Origin: an uncultured Clostridium sp.
GTDB taxonomy: Bacteria > Bacillota > Clostridia > Oscillospirales > Butyricicoccaceae
Reading direction: 5' to 3'
Assembly: GCA_947427035.1 (NCBI GenBank)
Contig: CANEGK010000017.1
Location: 1-45,903, forward strand
Length of the DNA stretch: 45,903 nt
The notes below the pieces were generated by a model. That model ran no database searches. It was given only the letters and a program-made list of their open reading frames with translations, and was not told the origin of the DNA. Each line of letters begins with the position of its first letter. Within the stretch, counting starts at the first letter, position 1. Positions 32,600-40,272 of this stretch are shown here, in pieces. The position numbers and the translations under genes are program-made.

Positions 32600-33998
32600 T
32601 GGAAATCCACCTTTTAGACTGAATCCTTTTCACTTCGCAGTCAATGTAATCCGACTCTTTTTTGTTCATGCCATATGCCTCATATACAATTTGATTCAAT
32701 TCTTCCAAACAGTCAAACCATTTTTGACTCATATATTCATTGCTTTCCAACCTGCCGACCAGGCTGAGAATTGCATCAAAATATTTGTTCTGTTGACGAT
32801 TTGAGGGCAGGGGTATTTTTTTTAAATACTTGGCATCCGTATGCATGGTAAGCTTAGAATAGTTGTAACAGTACTTGTACAGAAAAAAATTACAAATGCG
32901 GGAATGCAGTATGCCTAATATATAACGGCACATTTTTTCGTCGCTGTCTGTAAAAACAGTAACGGTTTGCGACGCTTCCATATCGCCGCCAAAAGCGGCG
33001 ATAATCCCTGCTTCGGCACTGTAAATATTCTGGATAAATACTTTGTTTCCTCCTGCCGGGACGGTATGGTTTTTATACCCGAATTTGCGCAGCTCTTTTC
33101 CAACAATCGCGTCTTTAGATGTGGACTTTCCTCTGCCGACATACCCGTTGCACAAGTCAGACAATGTCTGATAGGAAGAGGTCAGCTTTTTATAAGTTGA
33201 ATAATCCTCTCCGCAATTAAACATCAAAATTTCGTCTTTGTAAAAAGATTGCGGTATTTTTGTCATATTTACAAAGCGGTTGCCTGCCAGCTTTTTCAAT
33301 TTTATTTTATGTTTTTTGTCCGCAGCGCAATTTTTAACCGTCAGAACGATCTGTTCCCCGCGTACGTTTTTGAAATAAGCGCCAATATCCACGATAGAAA
33401 CGATCGTCTTTTCTTCGAGCAGCGCTCTTCGCAACAAACTGTATCCTGCCACGTGCAAAAAATTTTTCGGAATAATATAAGACACAATCCCCCCTGGTTT
33501 TGCAATTTCAAAAGAACGTATCAGCGCCGCAACAAACAGGTTGTTGCCGGAATCCAGGACTCTGCGCTTAAAAAGAGAGTCGCTGTTGAGCCCGGCGTCC
33601 CCTGTCAAAGGAACATATGGCGGATTCCCTATTATAACGTCCGGCTGTCCGGCCAATTCTATTTCGGCAAGCAGGGAAGCCCCTGATTGGCCAATGGAAT
33701 CGCAGGCATGAAAGGAAACATTATGAATATGGTCCAGGCAGAAATCGATGGCTTTTTTATCCCGATCCACACCATAAAGGTTCATAAAACCATGCTTTTT
33801 TGCGGCAAAAAGGAACACACCGGCGCCGCAGCAGGGGTCCATTATGGTTGCTTGTTTCGGCAGCTTCAGCTCCGCCAACATCTTTTCGGCAAGGGGTAAA
33901 TCTGTATAAAAGATCCCATTCTCTTTTTTATAGTTGCTTTCCAGAGAGCTTTCATATACATTTGAAGCGTCTATGTAAGCATTTCGGGCAAGACCCAT
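32586..33998 (-). CDS. DNA N6-adenine methyltransferase, NPPY type
   Basis: A 470-residue gamma-class methyltransferase similar in plan to M.TaqI. The N-terminal catalytic domain has a KENGIFYTDLPLAEKM start (motif X), motif I MDPCCGAGVFLF (about 53-64) and catalytic motif IV GNPPYVPL (about 123-130). From about 260 the protein becomes a TaqI-like specificity domain (YVGRGKSTSKDAIVGKEL; QNKYFDAILSLVGRLESNE). It would methylate adenine in the same site as the companion enzyme or on its other strand. GAAGGAGAG precedes ATG 33998, 15 bases after the controller stop. It is AT-rich like the whole island. Confidence 0.9.
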   Translation of the reverse strand: MGLARNAYIDASNVYESSLESNYKKENGIFYTDLPLAEKMLAELKLPKQATIMDPCCGAGVFLFAAKKHGFMNLYGVDRDKKAIDFCLDHIHNVSFHACDSIGQSGASLLAEIELAGQPDVIIGNPPYVPLTGDAGLNSDSLFKRRVLDSGNNLFVAALIRSFEIAKPGGIVSYIIPKNFLHVAGYSLLRRALLEEKTIVSIVDIGAYFKNVRGEQIVLTVKNCAADKKHKIKLKKLAGNRFVNMTKIPQSFYKDEILMFNCGEDYSTYKKLTSSYQTLSDLCNGYVGRGKSTSKDAIVGKELRKFGYKNHTVPAGGNKVFIQNIYSAEAGIIAAFGGDMEASQTVTVFTDSDEKMCRYILGILHSRICNFFLYKYCYNYSKLTMHTDAKYLKKIPLPSNRQQNKYFDAILSLVGRLESNEYMSQKWFDCLEELNQIVYEAYGMNKKESDYIDCEVKRIQSKRWISNGQL

Positions 33999-34013
33999 AT
34001 CAAGCTCTCCTTC

Positions 34014-34220
34014 CTACTTTTTTTCAACAATATCCATAATGTCGCCGATATTGCACTCTAAAACACAGCAAATTTTCATGATGACTTCCATGGATACGGG
34101 CTGGTTTTTGCTGAGCTTGGACAGAGTTGTCGAGCCGATGCCTGCGGCTTCCTTTAACTGCATTTTTTTCATATTTTTATCGATCAGAAGCTTCCAGAGC
34201 TTGTTGTATGAAACCGCCAT
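34014..34220 (-). CDS. XRE-family HTH controller of the restriction island
   Basis: A 68-residue Cro/C1-type helix-turn-helix protein: KLWKLLIDKNMKKMQLKEAAGIGSTTLSKLSKNQPVSMEVIMKICCVLEC spans the five-helix domain. It is the first gene of the operon, in the position and size of the controller (C) proteins that delay restriction until methylation is complete; small YozG-like regulators also have this size. The AAAGAGGGG site is 10 bases before the ATG. A strong extended -10 promoter lies upstream and any autoregulation would act there. Confidence 0.88.
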   Translation of the reverse strand: MAVSYNKLWKLLIDKNMKKMQLKEAAGIGSTTLSKLSKNQPVSMEVIMKICCVLECNIGDIMDIVEKK

Positions 34221-34254
34221 GCCGAATAACCCCTCTTTAATCCATGTCGTTTAC

Positions 34255-34283
34255 ATTATAGCATAAAGCTCGATAGGGCGCAA
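34255..34283 (-). promoter_or_regulatory. Promoter of the restriction-modification operon
   Basis: On the minus strand TTGCGC (34278-34283), 17-base spacer and TATAAT (34255-34260), with a TGn extension before the -10. The leader to the controller gene is only about 28 bases. Confidence 0.72.
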
Positions 34284-34462
34284 TCTTTATACGATATGAA
34301 AGAAAAAAATTCTCACTTATCGGTTGTTTTCTGTTCACCAAAATTCAGTCCTGCGATGGGGCCCGGCAAGGCGGAGCTTTGCTTTTCTGCGGCGGTATGA
34401 CAGATATTCCAACCGAAAATAAAATCCCCGCTATGACGGCCGTAATTTTGTGTCTTCCGGGC

Positions 34463-34490
34463 TGTGACATTCTGCTTTCAAAGGGGTCTA
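34463..34490 (+). promoter_or_regulatory. Candidate ECF-type promoter for sigma/anti-sigma pair
   Basis: TGTGACA (34463-34469) and GGTCTA (34485-34490), about 15 bases apart, resemble the TGxAAC / CGTC promoters read by ECF sigma factors. The position just before the sigma gene suggests autoregulation. Confidence 0.42.
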
Positions 34491-34512
34491 TACAGTCGAA
34501 AGGAGGTCTGAC

Positions 34513-35073
34513 ATGGACGATAGTCAACTGATATCGCTCTACTTTGCCCGCGAAGAGCGCGCCATTGACGAAACGCGGGCGCAGTACGGCGCTTACTGCG
34601 CCCGCATCGCCCGCAACATCCTGTCCGACGGCCGCGACTGTGAAGAGTGCCTGTCCGATACCTGGCTCCGGGCATGGAACGCCATCCCGCCGGAGCGGCC
34701 GCTGTCGCTGCGTATTTTTCTGGGGCGCATTACACGCAACCTCGCTCTCAACCGGCTGCGCTCGCTGCACGCCGGGAAACGCGGCGGCGGACAGGTTCCC
34801 CTTGCTTTGGACGAGCTGGCGGAATGTGTTTCGAGCAGCGGCGGCCCCGAAAGCGAGCTGGCGCACGAAGCCGTGCTCACGGCGCTCAACCGTTTTCTCG
34901 ACGGGCTGGAGCCGACAAAGCGCGCTCTTTTCGTCCGGCGCTACTGGCGGCTGGACTCCGTCGCCGAGCTGGCCGACTGGCTCGGATGGTCGCAAAGCCG
35001 CGTCACCACCGTGCTGCACCGCCTGCGCGGCAGGCTGCGCACCTGCTTAAAAGAGGAGGGAATTGAACTGTGA
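34513..35073 (+). CDS. ECF-family RNA polymerase sigma factor
   Basis: A 186-residue sigma-70 family protein of the extracytoplasmic type. Region 2 spans about 15-85 (YCARIARNILSDGRDCEECLSDTWLRAWNAIP, with the promoter-melting helix). Region 4 spans about 115-175 (FVRRYWRLDSVAELADWLGWSQSRVTTVLHRLRGRL, a clear helix-turn-helix). The linker is short, as expected. AAAGGAGG precedes the ATG. The stop overlaps the start of the next gene by 4 bases, as is usual for a sigma factor and its membrane partner. The inducing signal is unknown. Confidence 0.93.
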   Translation: MDDSQLISLYFAREERAIDETRAQYGAYCARIARNILSDGRDCEECLSDTWLRAWNAIPPERPLSLRIFLGRITRNLALNRLRSLHAGKRGGGQVPLALDELAECVSSSGGPESELAHEAVLTALNRFLDGLEPTKRALFVRRYWRLDSVAELADWLGWSQSRVTTVLHRLRGRLRTCLKEEGIEL

Positions 35074-36113
35074 AACCGCAAGAGCTTCTTCATCTTTTGG
35101 GAGAAATCGACGAACGCCACATCGCCCCGGCGCTGGACGCGCCGCGCCCGCGCCGCAGCTTTAAGCTTCCGCTGGGCCTGTGCGCCTGCCTGTGCCTGCT
35201 TCTGGGGGCTGTCCTTTGGCTGTCCGGAGGCCTCCCGCCTGCCGAGCCCGGCGACCCGACCGTGCAGTCGCCGCCGGCGCAGACGCCTGACATGTCCCGC
35301 GTGCGCGCCGCCGATCTCCTTGCCCCCGTCTCCCCCGCCGACGGGCAGATGACCGAACAGGCGCTGCGCTGCAGCCTGCTCCCCATCGCGGGGCGCATAG
35401 CCGAGTATCACGAAGCCGCCGTCAGCGAAACCGGCAAAGTTCTTTTGCCCGGCAGTCTGGGAAAAGCGCTGGAAGGCGTTTCGGACTGGTATCTGCCGCG
35501 CGGGCACGAGGAGCTGCGCTACCTGATTCACCGGGAGCCGGACGGCTACACCCTGTGGGAGTTTGCCTGCTTCACCGTTCTGGACGACGGCGAGCTGGCC
35601 GAGCTCGAGCAGGCGGTGGCGGACGGCCAGTCGGCCTGGTCCGAACTGCCCTGGTTCAGCCTGGATCTGGACTTTTCCCCGTACCCCTATAGTCTGGTGC
35701 TCGAACAGATTTACGGCGTTTCGTCGGCTGACGAGCTGCTGTGCGTCACCGTCAGCCCTGCCAATATGGACAACACCGACGAGGGTAAGGCGCTTCAGGC
35801 GGAAATCGGCACTTTTCAAATCACCGACGCGCAGTCCCTCGCCCGCCTGTACGACGTCCTTTGCGCCATGACCTGCCTGGGCGGCGACAACTGGGCGCTC
35901 ATCGGCGTCAGCGGCGGCGACGGCGACGGCGGGCTGCTGGATGTTGTCCGCCAAACCCGTTACCTGACCATCGAAACCGCCGGAGAGCCCACCGTAACAA
36001 CGCTCAAATACACGGCGTGCAGCGACCGCTTTTATGAATACGGCGGCGTCGCCTACTCGGCGCTGGACGCCGATGCCGCCGCAGCTCTGTGCCGGCTTTT
36101 CGGCATAGACTGA
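35070..36113 (+). CDS. Membrane-anchored partner of the sigma factor (probable anti-sigma factor)
   Basis: A 347-residue protein starting at GTG 35070 inside the sigma stop (GTGA). A 30-residue cytoplasmic head (MKPQELLHLLGEIDERHIAPAL) is followed by one membrane span (about 33-54, LPLGLCACLCLLLGAVLWL), a Pro-rich linker and about 280 residues outside the cell. The outer part is acidic and not recognised. The head is shorter than a typical zinc anti-sigma domain and has no HxxxCxxC, so control would have to act through a different fold. Operon position supports the role. Confidence 0.75.
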   Translation: MKPQELLHLLGEIDERHIAPALDAPRPRRSFKLPLGLCACLCLLLGAVLWLSGGLPPAEPGDPTVQSPPAQTPDMSRVRAADLLAPVSPADGQMTEQALRCSLLPIAGRIAEYHEAAVSETGKVLLPGSLGKALEGVSDWYLPRGHEELRYLIHREPDGYTLWEFACFTVLDDGELAELEQAVADGQSAWSELPWFSLDLDFSPYPYSLVLEQIYGVSSADELLCVTVSPANMDNTDEGKALQAEIGTFQITDAQSLARLYDVLCAMTCLGGDNWALIGVSGGDGDGGLLDVVRQTRYLTIETAGEPTVTTLKYTACSDRFYEYGGVAYSALDADAAAALCRLFGID

Positions 36114-36174
36114 CCTTTCCCGCTGCGCACAGTCTTTTCCCTCCTGCCTTTTCCCTTTTGCCGCTGCTTTGCTA

Positions 36175-36204
36175 TTGCTCTGTATTGAAAAAGTGTGGTA
36201 TAAT
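36175..36204 (+). promoter_or_regulatory. Promoter for the D-aminopeptidase gene
   Basis: TTGCTC (36175-36180), 18-base spacer and TATAAT (36199-36204), preceded by TGG (extended -10). Confidence 0.68.
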
Positions 36205-36240
36205 CAGCTTGACAAAGCAGGAACCTTGATCAAAGGCAGT

Positions 36241-36270
36241 GCCGCCGACGGCGGTTTTTCTTCTGCCGTC
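36241..36270 (+). promoter_or_regulatory. Possible attenuator in the dppA leader
   Basis: CCGCC-GAC-GGCGG (36242-36254) followed by TTTTT has the form of a small terminator. GACGGC (36247-36252) can instead pair with GCCGTC (36265-36270), which destroys the first stem. The two structures exclude each other. Confidence 0.4.
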
Positions 36271-36311
36271 AGGCAAGCTGCTTTCCAAACCGAAAGGAAG
36301 GGATTGTTACC

Positions 36312-37112
36312 ATGCGCGTATTTATCAGCTGCGACATCGAAGGAATTACAACGACCACGCTGTGGGAAGAAACCCACACCATGCGCGAGGCCTGCGCCGC
36401 CGCGCACGCCCGCCAGATGACGGCCGAAGTCAAGGCCGCCTGTGAAGGCGCCATCGCCGCCGGCGCCGACTACATCCTGGTCAAGGACGCTCACGGCTCG
36501 GGCACCAATATCGACGTGACCCAGCTTCCCGAATGCGTCGAGGTCCAGCGCAACTGGACGGGCCACCCCTACGGCATGGCCCAGGGCGTCGAGTCGGGCT
36601 TTGACGCCGCCATGTTCGTCGGCTATCACAACGCCGCCGGCCGCGACGGCAACCCGCTGTCTCACACCATGACGCTGGCGCCGCTGTGGATCAAAATCAA
36701 CGGCGTCAAGGCCAGCGAGTTCATGCTGTACAGCTGGGCCTGTGCGCTCGAAGGCGTGCCCACCGTGTTCCTCGCCGGCGATAAGCAGCTGTGTGAAGAT
36801 TCCACCCCCCTGCACCCCCTGCTCAAGACGGTCGCCGTCAAAGAGGGCATGGGCAGCGCCACCCGCTCCATCTCGCCGGCTCTGGCTGTCAAGCGCATCC
36901 GCGAAGAGAGCGAAAAGGCGCTCCGGCAGGATTTGAAAAATGCCCTGTGCGAGCTGCCGCAGAAGTTCACGCTGGAGATCTGCTACCGCGACCACCACAA
37001 AGCCACCAAAATGTCCTACTTCCCCGGCTTTAAGAAAATCGAGGACAACATCATCCAGATGAAGACCCGCGATTATATCGAGGTTCTGCGCGCCATTCAG
37101 TTCGTTCTGTAA
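36312..37112 (+). CDS. dppA: D-aminopeptidase, M55 family (DppA type)
   Basis: A 266-residue zinc peptidase that removes N-terminal D-amino acids, as known for Bacillus DppA. Metal ligands match the family: D8 and E10 in CDIEGI, H61 in KDAHGSG, H106 in VGYHNAAG and E135 or so in KASEFML; the HTMTL histidine (H118) is in the catalytic position. AAAGGAAGGGA precedes the ATG. It is transcribed alone, with its own promoter, leader and terminator. The following genes (two serine hydrolases and a D-acyl-amino-acid deacylase) act on related substrates, and an oligopeptide-binding lipoprotein lies further right. Confidence 0.93.
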   Translation: MRVFISCDIEGITTTTLWEETHTMREACAAAHARQMTAEVKAACEGAIAAGADYILVKDAHGSGTNIDVTQLPECVEVQRNWTGHPYGMAQGVESGFDAAMFVGYHNAAGRDGNPLSHTMTLAPLWIKINGVKASEFMLYSWACALEGVPTVFLAGDKQLCEDSTPLHPLLKTVAVKEGMGSATRSISPALAVKRIREESEKALRQDLKNALCELPQKFTLEICYRDHHKATKMSYFPGFKKIEDNIIQMKTRDYIEVLRAIQFVL

Positions 37113-37117
37113 AAAAT

Positions 37118-37146
37118 GCCGCCTGCGCCGCAACAGCGCAGGCGGC
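37118..37146 (+). terminator. Hairpin after dppA
   Basis: A perfect 11-bp stem (GCCGCCTGCGC, 37118-37128; GCGCAGGCGGC, 37136-37146). It starts 6 bases after the stop; the U-tract is poor (TCCCTTTAC). Confidence 0.68.
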
Positions 37147-37195
37147 TCCCTTTACTGAATGGCGTTTGAAATTGCCGCTGCGGCGGTTTTTCCCC

Positions 37196-37224
37196 TTGCG
37201 TCTCTTCCCCGTTGACACTATAAT
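37196..37224 (+). promoter_or_regulatory. Promoter for the serine hydrolase/deacylase operon
   Basis: TTGCGT (37196-37201), 17-base spacer, TATAAT (37219-37224). A TTGACA in the spacer (37212-37217) is too near the -10 to be its -35. Confidence 0.66.
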
Positions 37225-37307
37225 GAAATAATAAAAGGATATGCCTTTAGTCGACAAGCGACAAAGAACCGTGCTTATCCATCACTTATTTCAGGGAGGT
37301 TTGTGTT

Positions 37308-38762
37308 ATGTTAGACGTCAAAAAAGCCCAAGCAGCCATCGAAGAGATTCTGAAGAAGAACCACGCGCCCTCGGCCAGCGTGACCATTTACGACAACGGC
37401 CAGGTTTACAGCATCAACGCCGGCCTGCGCGATGTGGAAGAGAACATCCCCACCGACGAGGACAGCATGTACGCCATCGGTTCGAGCACCAAGGCCTTTG
37501 TCGCCGCGGCGCTGTGCATTCTGTGCGACGACGGCAAAATCAAGCTGGACGATCCCGTCAAAAAACACATTCCCGAGTTTGAAATGTACGACAGCTACGT
37601 CACCGAGCACCTGACGGTGCGCGATATCCTGTGCCACCGTTGCGGCCTGCCGCGCCACGAGTTCACCTGGTACCCCCGTATGGAGACCATCACGGCCAAA
37701 GAACTGGTGCACCGCATCCGCTACTTAAAGCCCAGCGCCCCCTTCCGCTATACCATGCAGTACCAGAATCACATGTACATGCTGGCCGGTTATCTGGTCG
37801 AACGCGTTTCGGGCCAGAAGTGGGAGGATTTCGTGCGCGAGCGCATCTTCAAGCCGCTCGGCATGGACCCCGTCAACTTCAATGCTGCCCGCGACATGGC
37901 GGCCTTCCCCAAGGCGGCGCGCGGCTACGCTTACGATCATGAAAGCGGCAAGACGACCCGTATGCCCTATAAGGACATCGAGGTCATGGGCGCGGCCGGC
38001 AGCATCAACTCGACGACCCGGCAGATGGCCAAATGGGTTGCCCTACACTTAAATGAGGGTAAAGCGGGCGACAAGCAGATCATTTCGGAAAAGATGATGC
38101 ACGAATGCCACCGCCATCAGATGGTCATCGACGACTTTGGCACCGGCAAGGTGCTGGAAGGCTACGCCTGCCTGCCCGCCTACGGCCTCGGCTGGTTTAT
38201 CGAAAGCTTCCGCGGCCGCAAGCTGGTGCATCACGGCGGCAATATCGACGGCTTTTCGGCCATGCAGGCCTTTTTGCCGGGAACCGGCTTCGGCATGTCC
38301 ATTCTGACCAACCTCAACGCCTGCCCGGCCAACATGGCCATTATGTACACCCTTATCGACATGCAGTTCGGCGACGAAGCCGTCGACTGGGGCGGGCGTT
38401 TTGCCGACTTTTACGCCGACATGTTCAAACAGGCTGCCGAAGAGCAGGCCAAAATGCTGGCGGAAGCCCCCCAGGGCGCGCCCGCGACCTTCGAGCTTTC
38501 GGCTGCCGCCGGCACCTATGAAAACCCCGGCTACGGCGAGCTCATCCTGACCCTGAAGGACGGCGCGCTGAGCGTCGAATGGGGCAGCATGGAGGTTGTG
38601 TGCAAGCACATCGCCTACAACCACTTCCAGCTGAGCGCCCCGACCTTCGGCATGGCCTTCCCGGCGCACTTTGAAACCGACGCCAAAAACAGCATCCTCG
38701 CCCTGCACGCCGACTTACAGCCCGAAATCGGCGAGCAGATCGTCTTTAAAAAGGTTAAGTAG
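37308..38762 (+). CDS. Class C beta-lactamase-type serine hydrolase, copy 1
   Basis: A 484-residue beta-lactamase/DD-peptidase-fold protein. Active-site marks are SSTK (S59-K62), YQN (152-154) and HHGG (about 318-321, the KTG equivalent). A C-terminal lipocalin-like domain (about 395-484, DUF3471 type) follows. No signal peptide is present, so it acts in the cytoplasm, where imported D-amino-acid peptides or N-acyl amino acids are likely substrates rather than cell wall. GGGAGG precedes the ATG. The next gene is a paralogue with the same length and order of motifs. The D-aminopeptidase/esterase group of S12 enzymes is the closest guess. Confidence 0.88.
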   Translation: MLDVKKAQAAIEEILKKNHAPSASVTIYDNGQVYSINAGLRDVEENIPTDEDSMYAIGSSTKAFVAAALCILCDDGKIKLDDPVKKHIPEFEMYDSYVTEHLTVRDILCHRCGLPRHEFTWYPRMETITAKELVHRIRYLKPSAPFRYTMQYQNHMYMLAGYLVERVSGQKWEDFVRERIFKPLGMDPVNFNAARDMAAFPKAARGYAYDHESGKTTRMPYKDIEVMGAAGSINSTTRQMAKWVALHLNEGKAGDKQIISEKMMHECHRHQMVIDDFGTGKVLEGYACLPAYGLGWFIESFRGRKLVHHGGNIDGFSAMQAFLPGTGFGMSILTNLNACPANMAIMYTLIDMQFGDEAVDWGGRFADFYADMFKQAAEEQAKMLAEAPQGAPATFELSAAAGTYENPGYGELILTLKDGALSVEWGSMEVVCKHIAYNHFQLSAPTFGMAFPAHFETDAKNSILALHADLQPEIGEQIVFKKVK

Positions 38763-38801
38763 GGCGCCGCAGGGCGCGCCCTTTCAAAGGAGAGAATCCA
38801 T

Positions 38802-40253
38802 ATGCACAATCAGGAAATGCAGGAACGCCTGAACGGCATCATTGCCGGCATCCGTGAAAAATATCATATCCCTTCCGTCATGGTCAGCGTCTTTAAGGAC
38901 GGCGAGACCTTCTTCTGTGGCGGCGGCCTTTCCAACGTCGAGCAGAACCTGCCGGCCGACGAGAACACCATCTACGCCATCGCTTCGGCCTCGAAGGCCT
39001 TTATCGCCACGGCACTGTGCATTTTGTGCGACGACGGCAAGCTCGACCTTGACAAGCCGGTCAAAACCTATCTGCCTGATTTCGAGATGTACGACCCCTA
39101 TATGACCACGCATCTGACGGTGCGCGACGCGCTGGGGCACCGCTCCGGCCTGCCGCGCCACGACATCATGTGGCTCAACGACCGCGACGTCACCATTTAT
39201 GACATCGTCCATCGCCTGCGCTACCTGCCGCCCGCCTTTGAGCCGCGCGCGCGGATGCACTACCAGAACATGATGTTCACCCTGGCCTGCGTCCTGGCCG
39301 AAAAGGTGACCGGCGGGACGTGGCAGGACTTTGTCACCGCGCGCATTTTAAAACCGCTCGGCATGACCCGCACCTACTTAAACGCCGCCGACTACCGGGG
39401 CAAGGTTCCCAACCAGGCCGAGCCCTATCGCTGGCAGGACGGAAAGCTCGAGCTCATGCCGTACAACGACATTTCGCATCTGGGCAGCTGCGGCTGCATC
39501 AGCTCGACGGTGTGCGACCTGGACAAATGGGCGCGGCTGCACCTGGGCCGCGGCGTGTTCGAGGGCAAGCGCATTTTCTCTGAAAAAATGGCCGACCAGC
39601 TGCACTGCCCGCAGATGATTGTCAAGCCGGGCGAAATGTTCCCCTACTCTTTTGACGAAATCGACTTTACAAGCTACGGCCAGGGCTGGTTTATCGAAAG
39701 CTATCGCGGCCACAAGCTGGTACACCACGGCGGAACCATCGACGGCTTTAAAAGCCTGGTCGGCTTTTTGCCCAGGGATGGCGTCTGCTTCTCAGTTCTG
39801 ACCAACCTGAACCGCAACCAGAGCCCCGCCGCGCTCGGCTATATCATCGCCGACCTGGCGCTCGGCCTGAGCGAAATCGACTGGACGGGCCGTTTCTGGG
39901 ACTTCATGGAAAGCACGCTGCGCCAGGGTGAAGAAGAGGTCAAAAAGGTTGAAGCGTCCCTGCAAAGCGCGCCGCCGCAGGCGCATGAAAACGCCGCCTA
40001 TCTCGGCGAATATTCCCACCCCGCTTACGGCCGTCTGACGGTAAAGGACAAGGACGGCGCGCTGGTCATCCATGCCCTGTGTCAGGATCTGCCGCTTTTG
40101 CCCGCCGGTTATGATCTGTTCTGTATCGACGCGCGCAACGAGGGGGGCGGCTATGTCCCCGTCCGCTTCAACTATGACCTGACGGGCGCCATCGTCTCGC
40201 TGGCCGCTCAGCTGGAGCCCATGTGCGACATGATTCTCTTCAACAAGCAGTAA
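38802..40253 (+). CDS. Class C beta-lactamase-type serine hydrolase, copy 2
   Basis: A 483-residue paralogue of the preceding gene, 39 bases away. The catalytic marks are SASK (S62-K65), YQN (about 155-157) and HHGG (about 310-313). The two proteins share long blocks (ALCILCDDGK, GWFIES, LVHHGG, FLP) but differ across the region after the first 40 residues and in the tail, so the duplication is old and the substrate ranges may differ. No signal peptide. AAAGGAGAG precedes the ATG. It is followed 19 bases later by the deacylase. Confidence 0.88.
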   Translation: MHNQEMQERLNGIIAGIREKYHIPSVMVSVFKDGETFFCGGGLSNVEQNLPADENTIYAIASASKAFIATALCILCDDGKLDLDKPVKTYLPDFEMYDPYMTTHLTVRDALGHRSGLPRHDIMWLNDRDVTIYDIVHRLRYLPPAFEPRARMHYQNMMFTLACVLAEKVTGGTWQDFVTARILKPLGMTRTYLNAADYRGKVPNQAEPYRWQDGKLELMPYNDISHLGSCGCISSTVCDLDKWARLHLGRGVFEGKRIFSEKMADQLHCPQMIVKPGEMFPYSFDEIDFTSYGQGWFIESYRGHKLVHHGGTIDGFKSLVGFLPRDGVCFSVLTNLNRNQSPAALGYIIADLALGLSEIDWTGRFWDFMESTLRQGEEEVKKVEASLQSAPPQAHENAAYLGEYSHPAYGRLTVKDKDGALVIHALCQDLPLLPAGYDLFCIDARNEGGGYVPVRFNYDLTGAIVSLAAQLEPMCDMILFNKQ

Positions 40254-40272
40254 CAAGGGAGGAGCTGTGTAA

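Noticed and set aside
37212..37217. Perfect TTGACA as -35 of the serine hydrolase operon
   Set aside because: It ends one base before TATAAT, and no -10 lies at the right distance downstream; TTGCGT at 37196 has correct spacing.
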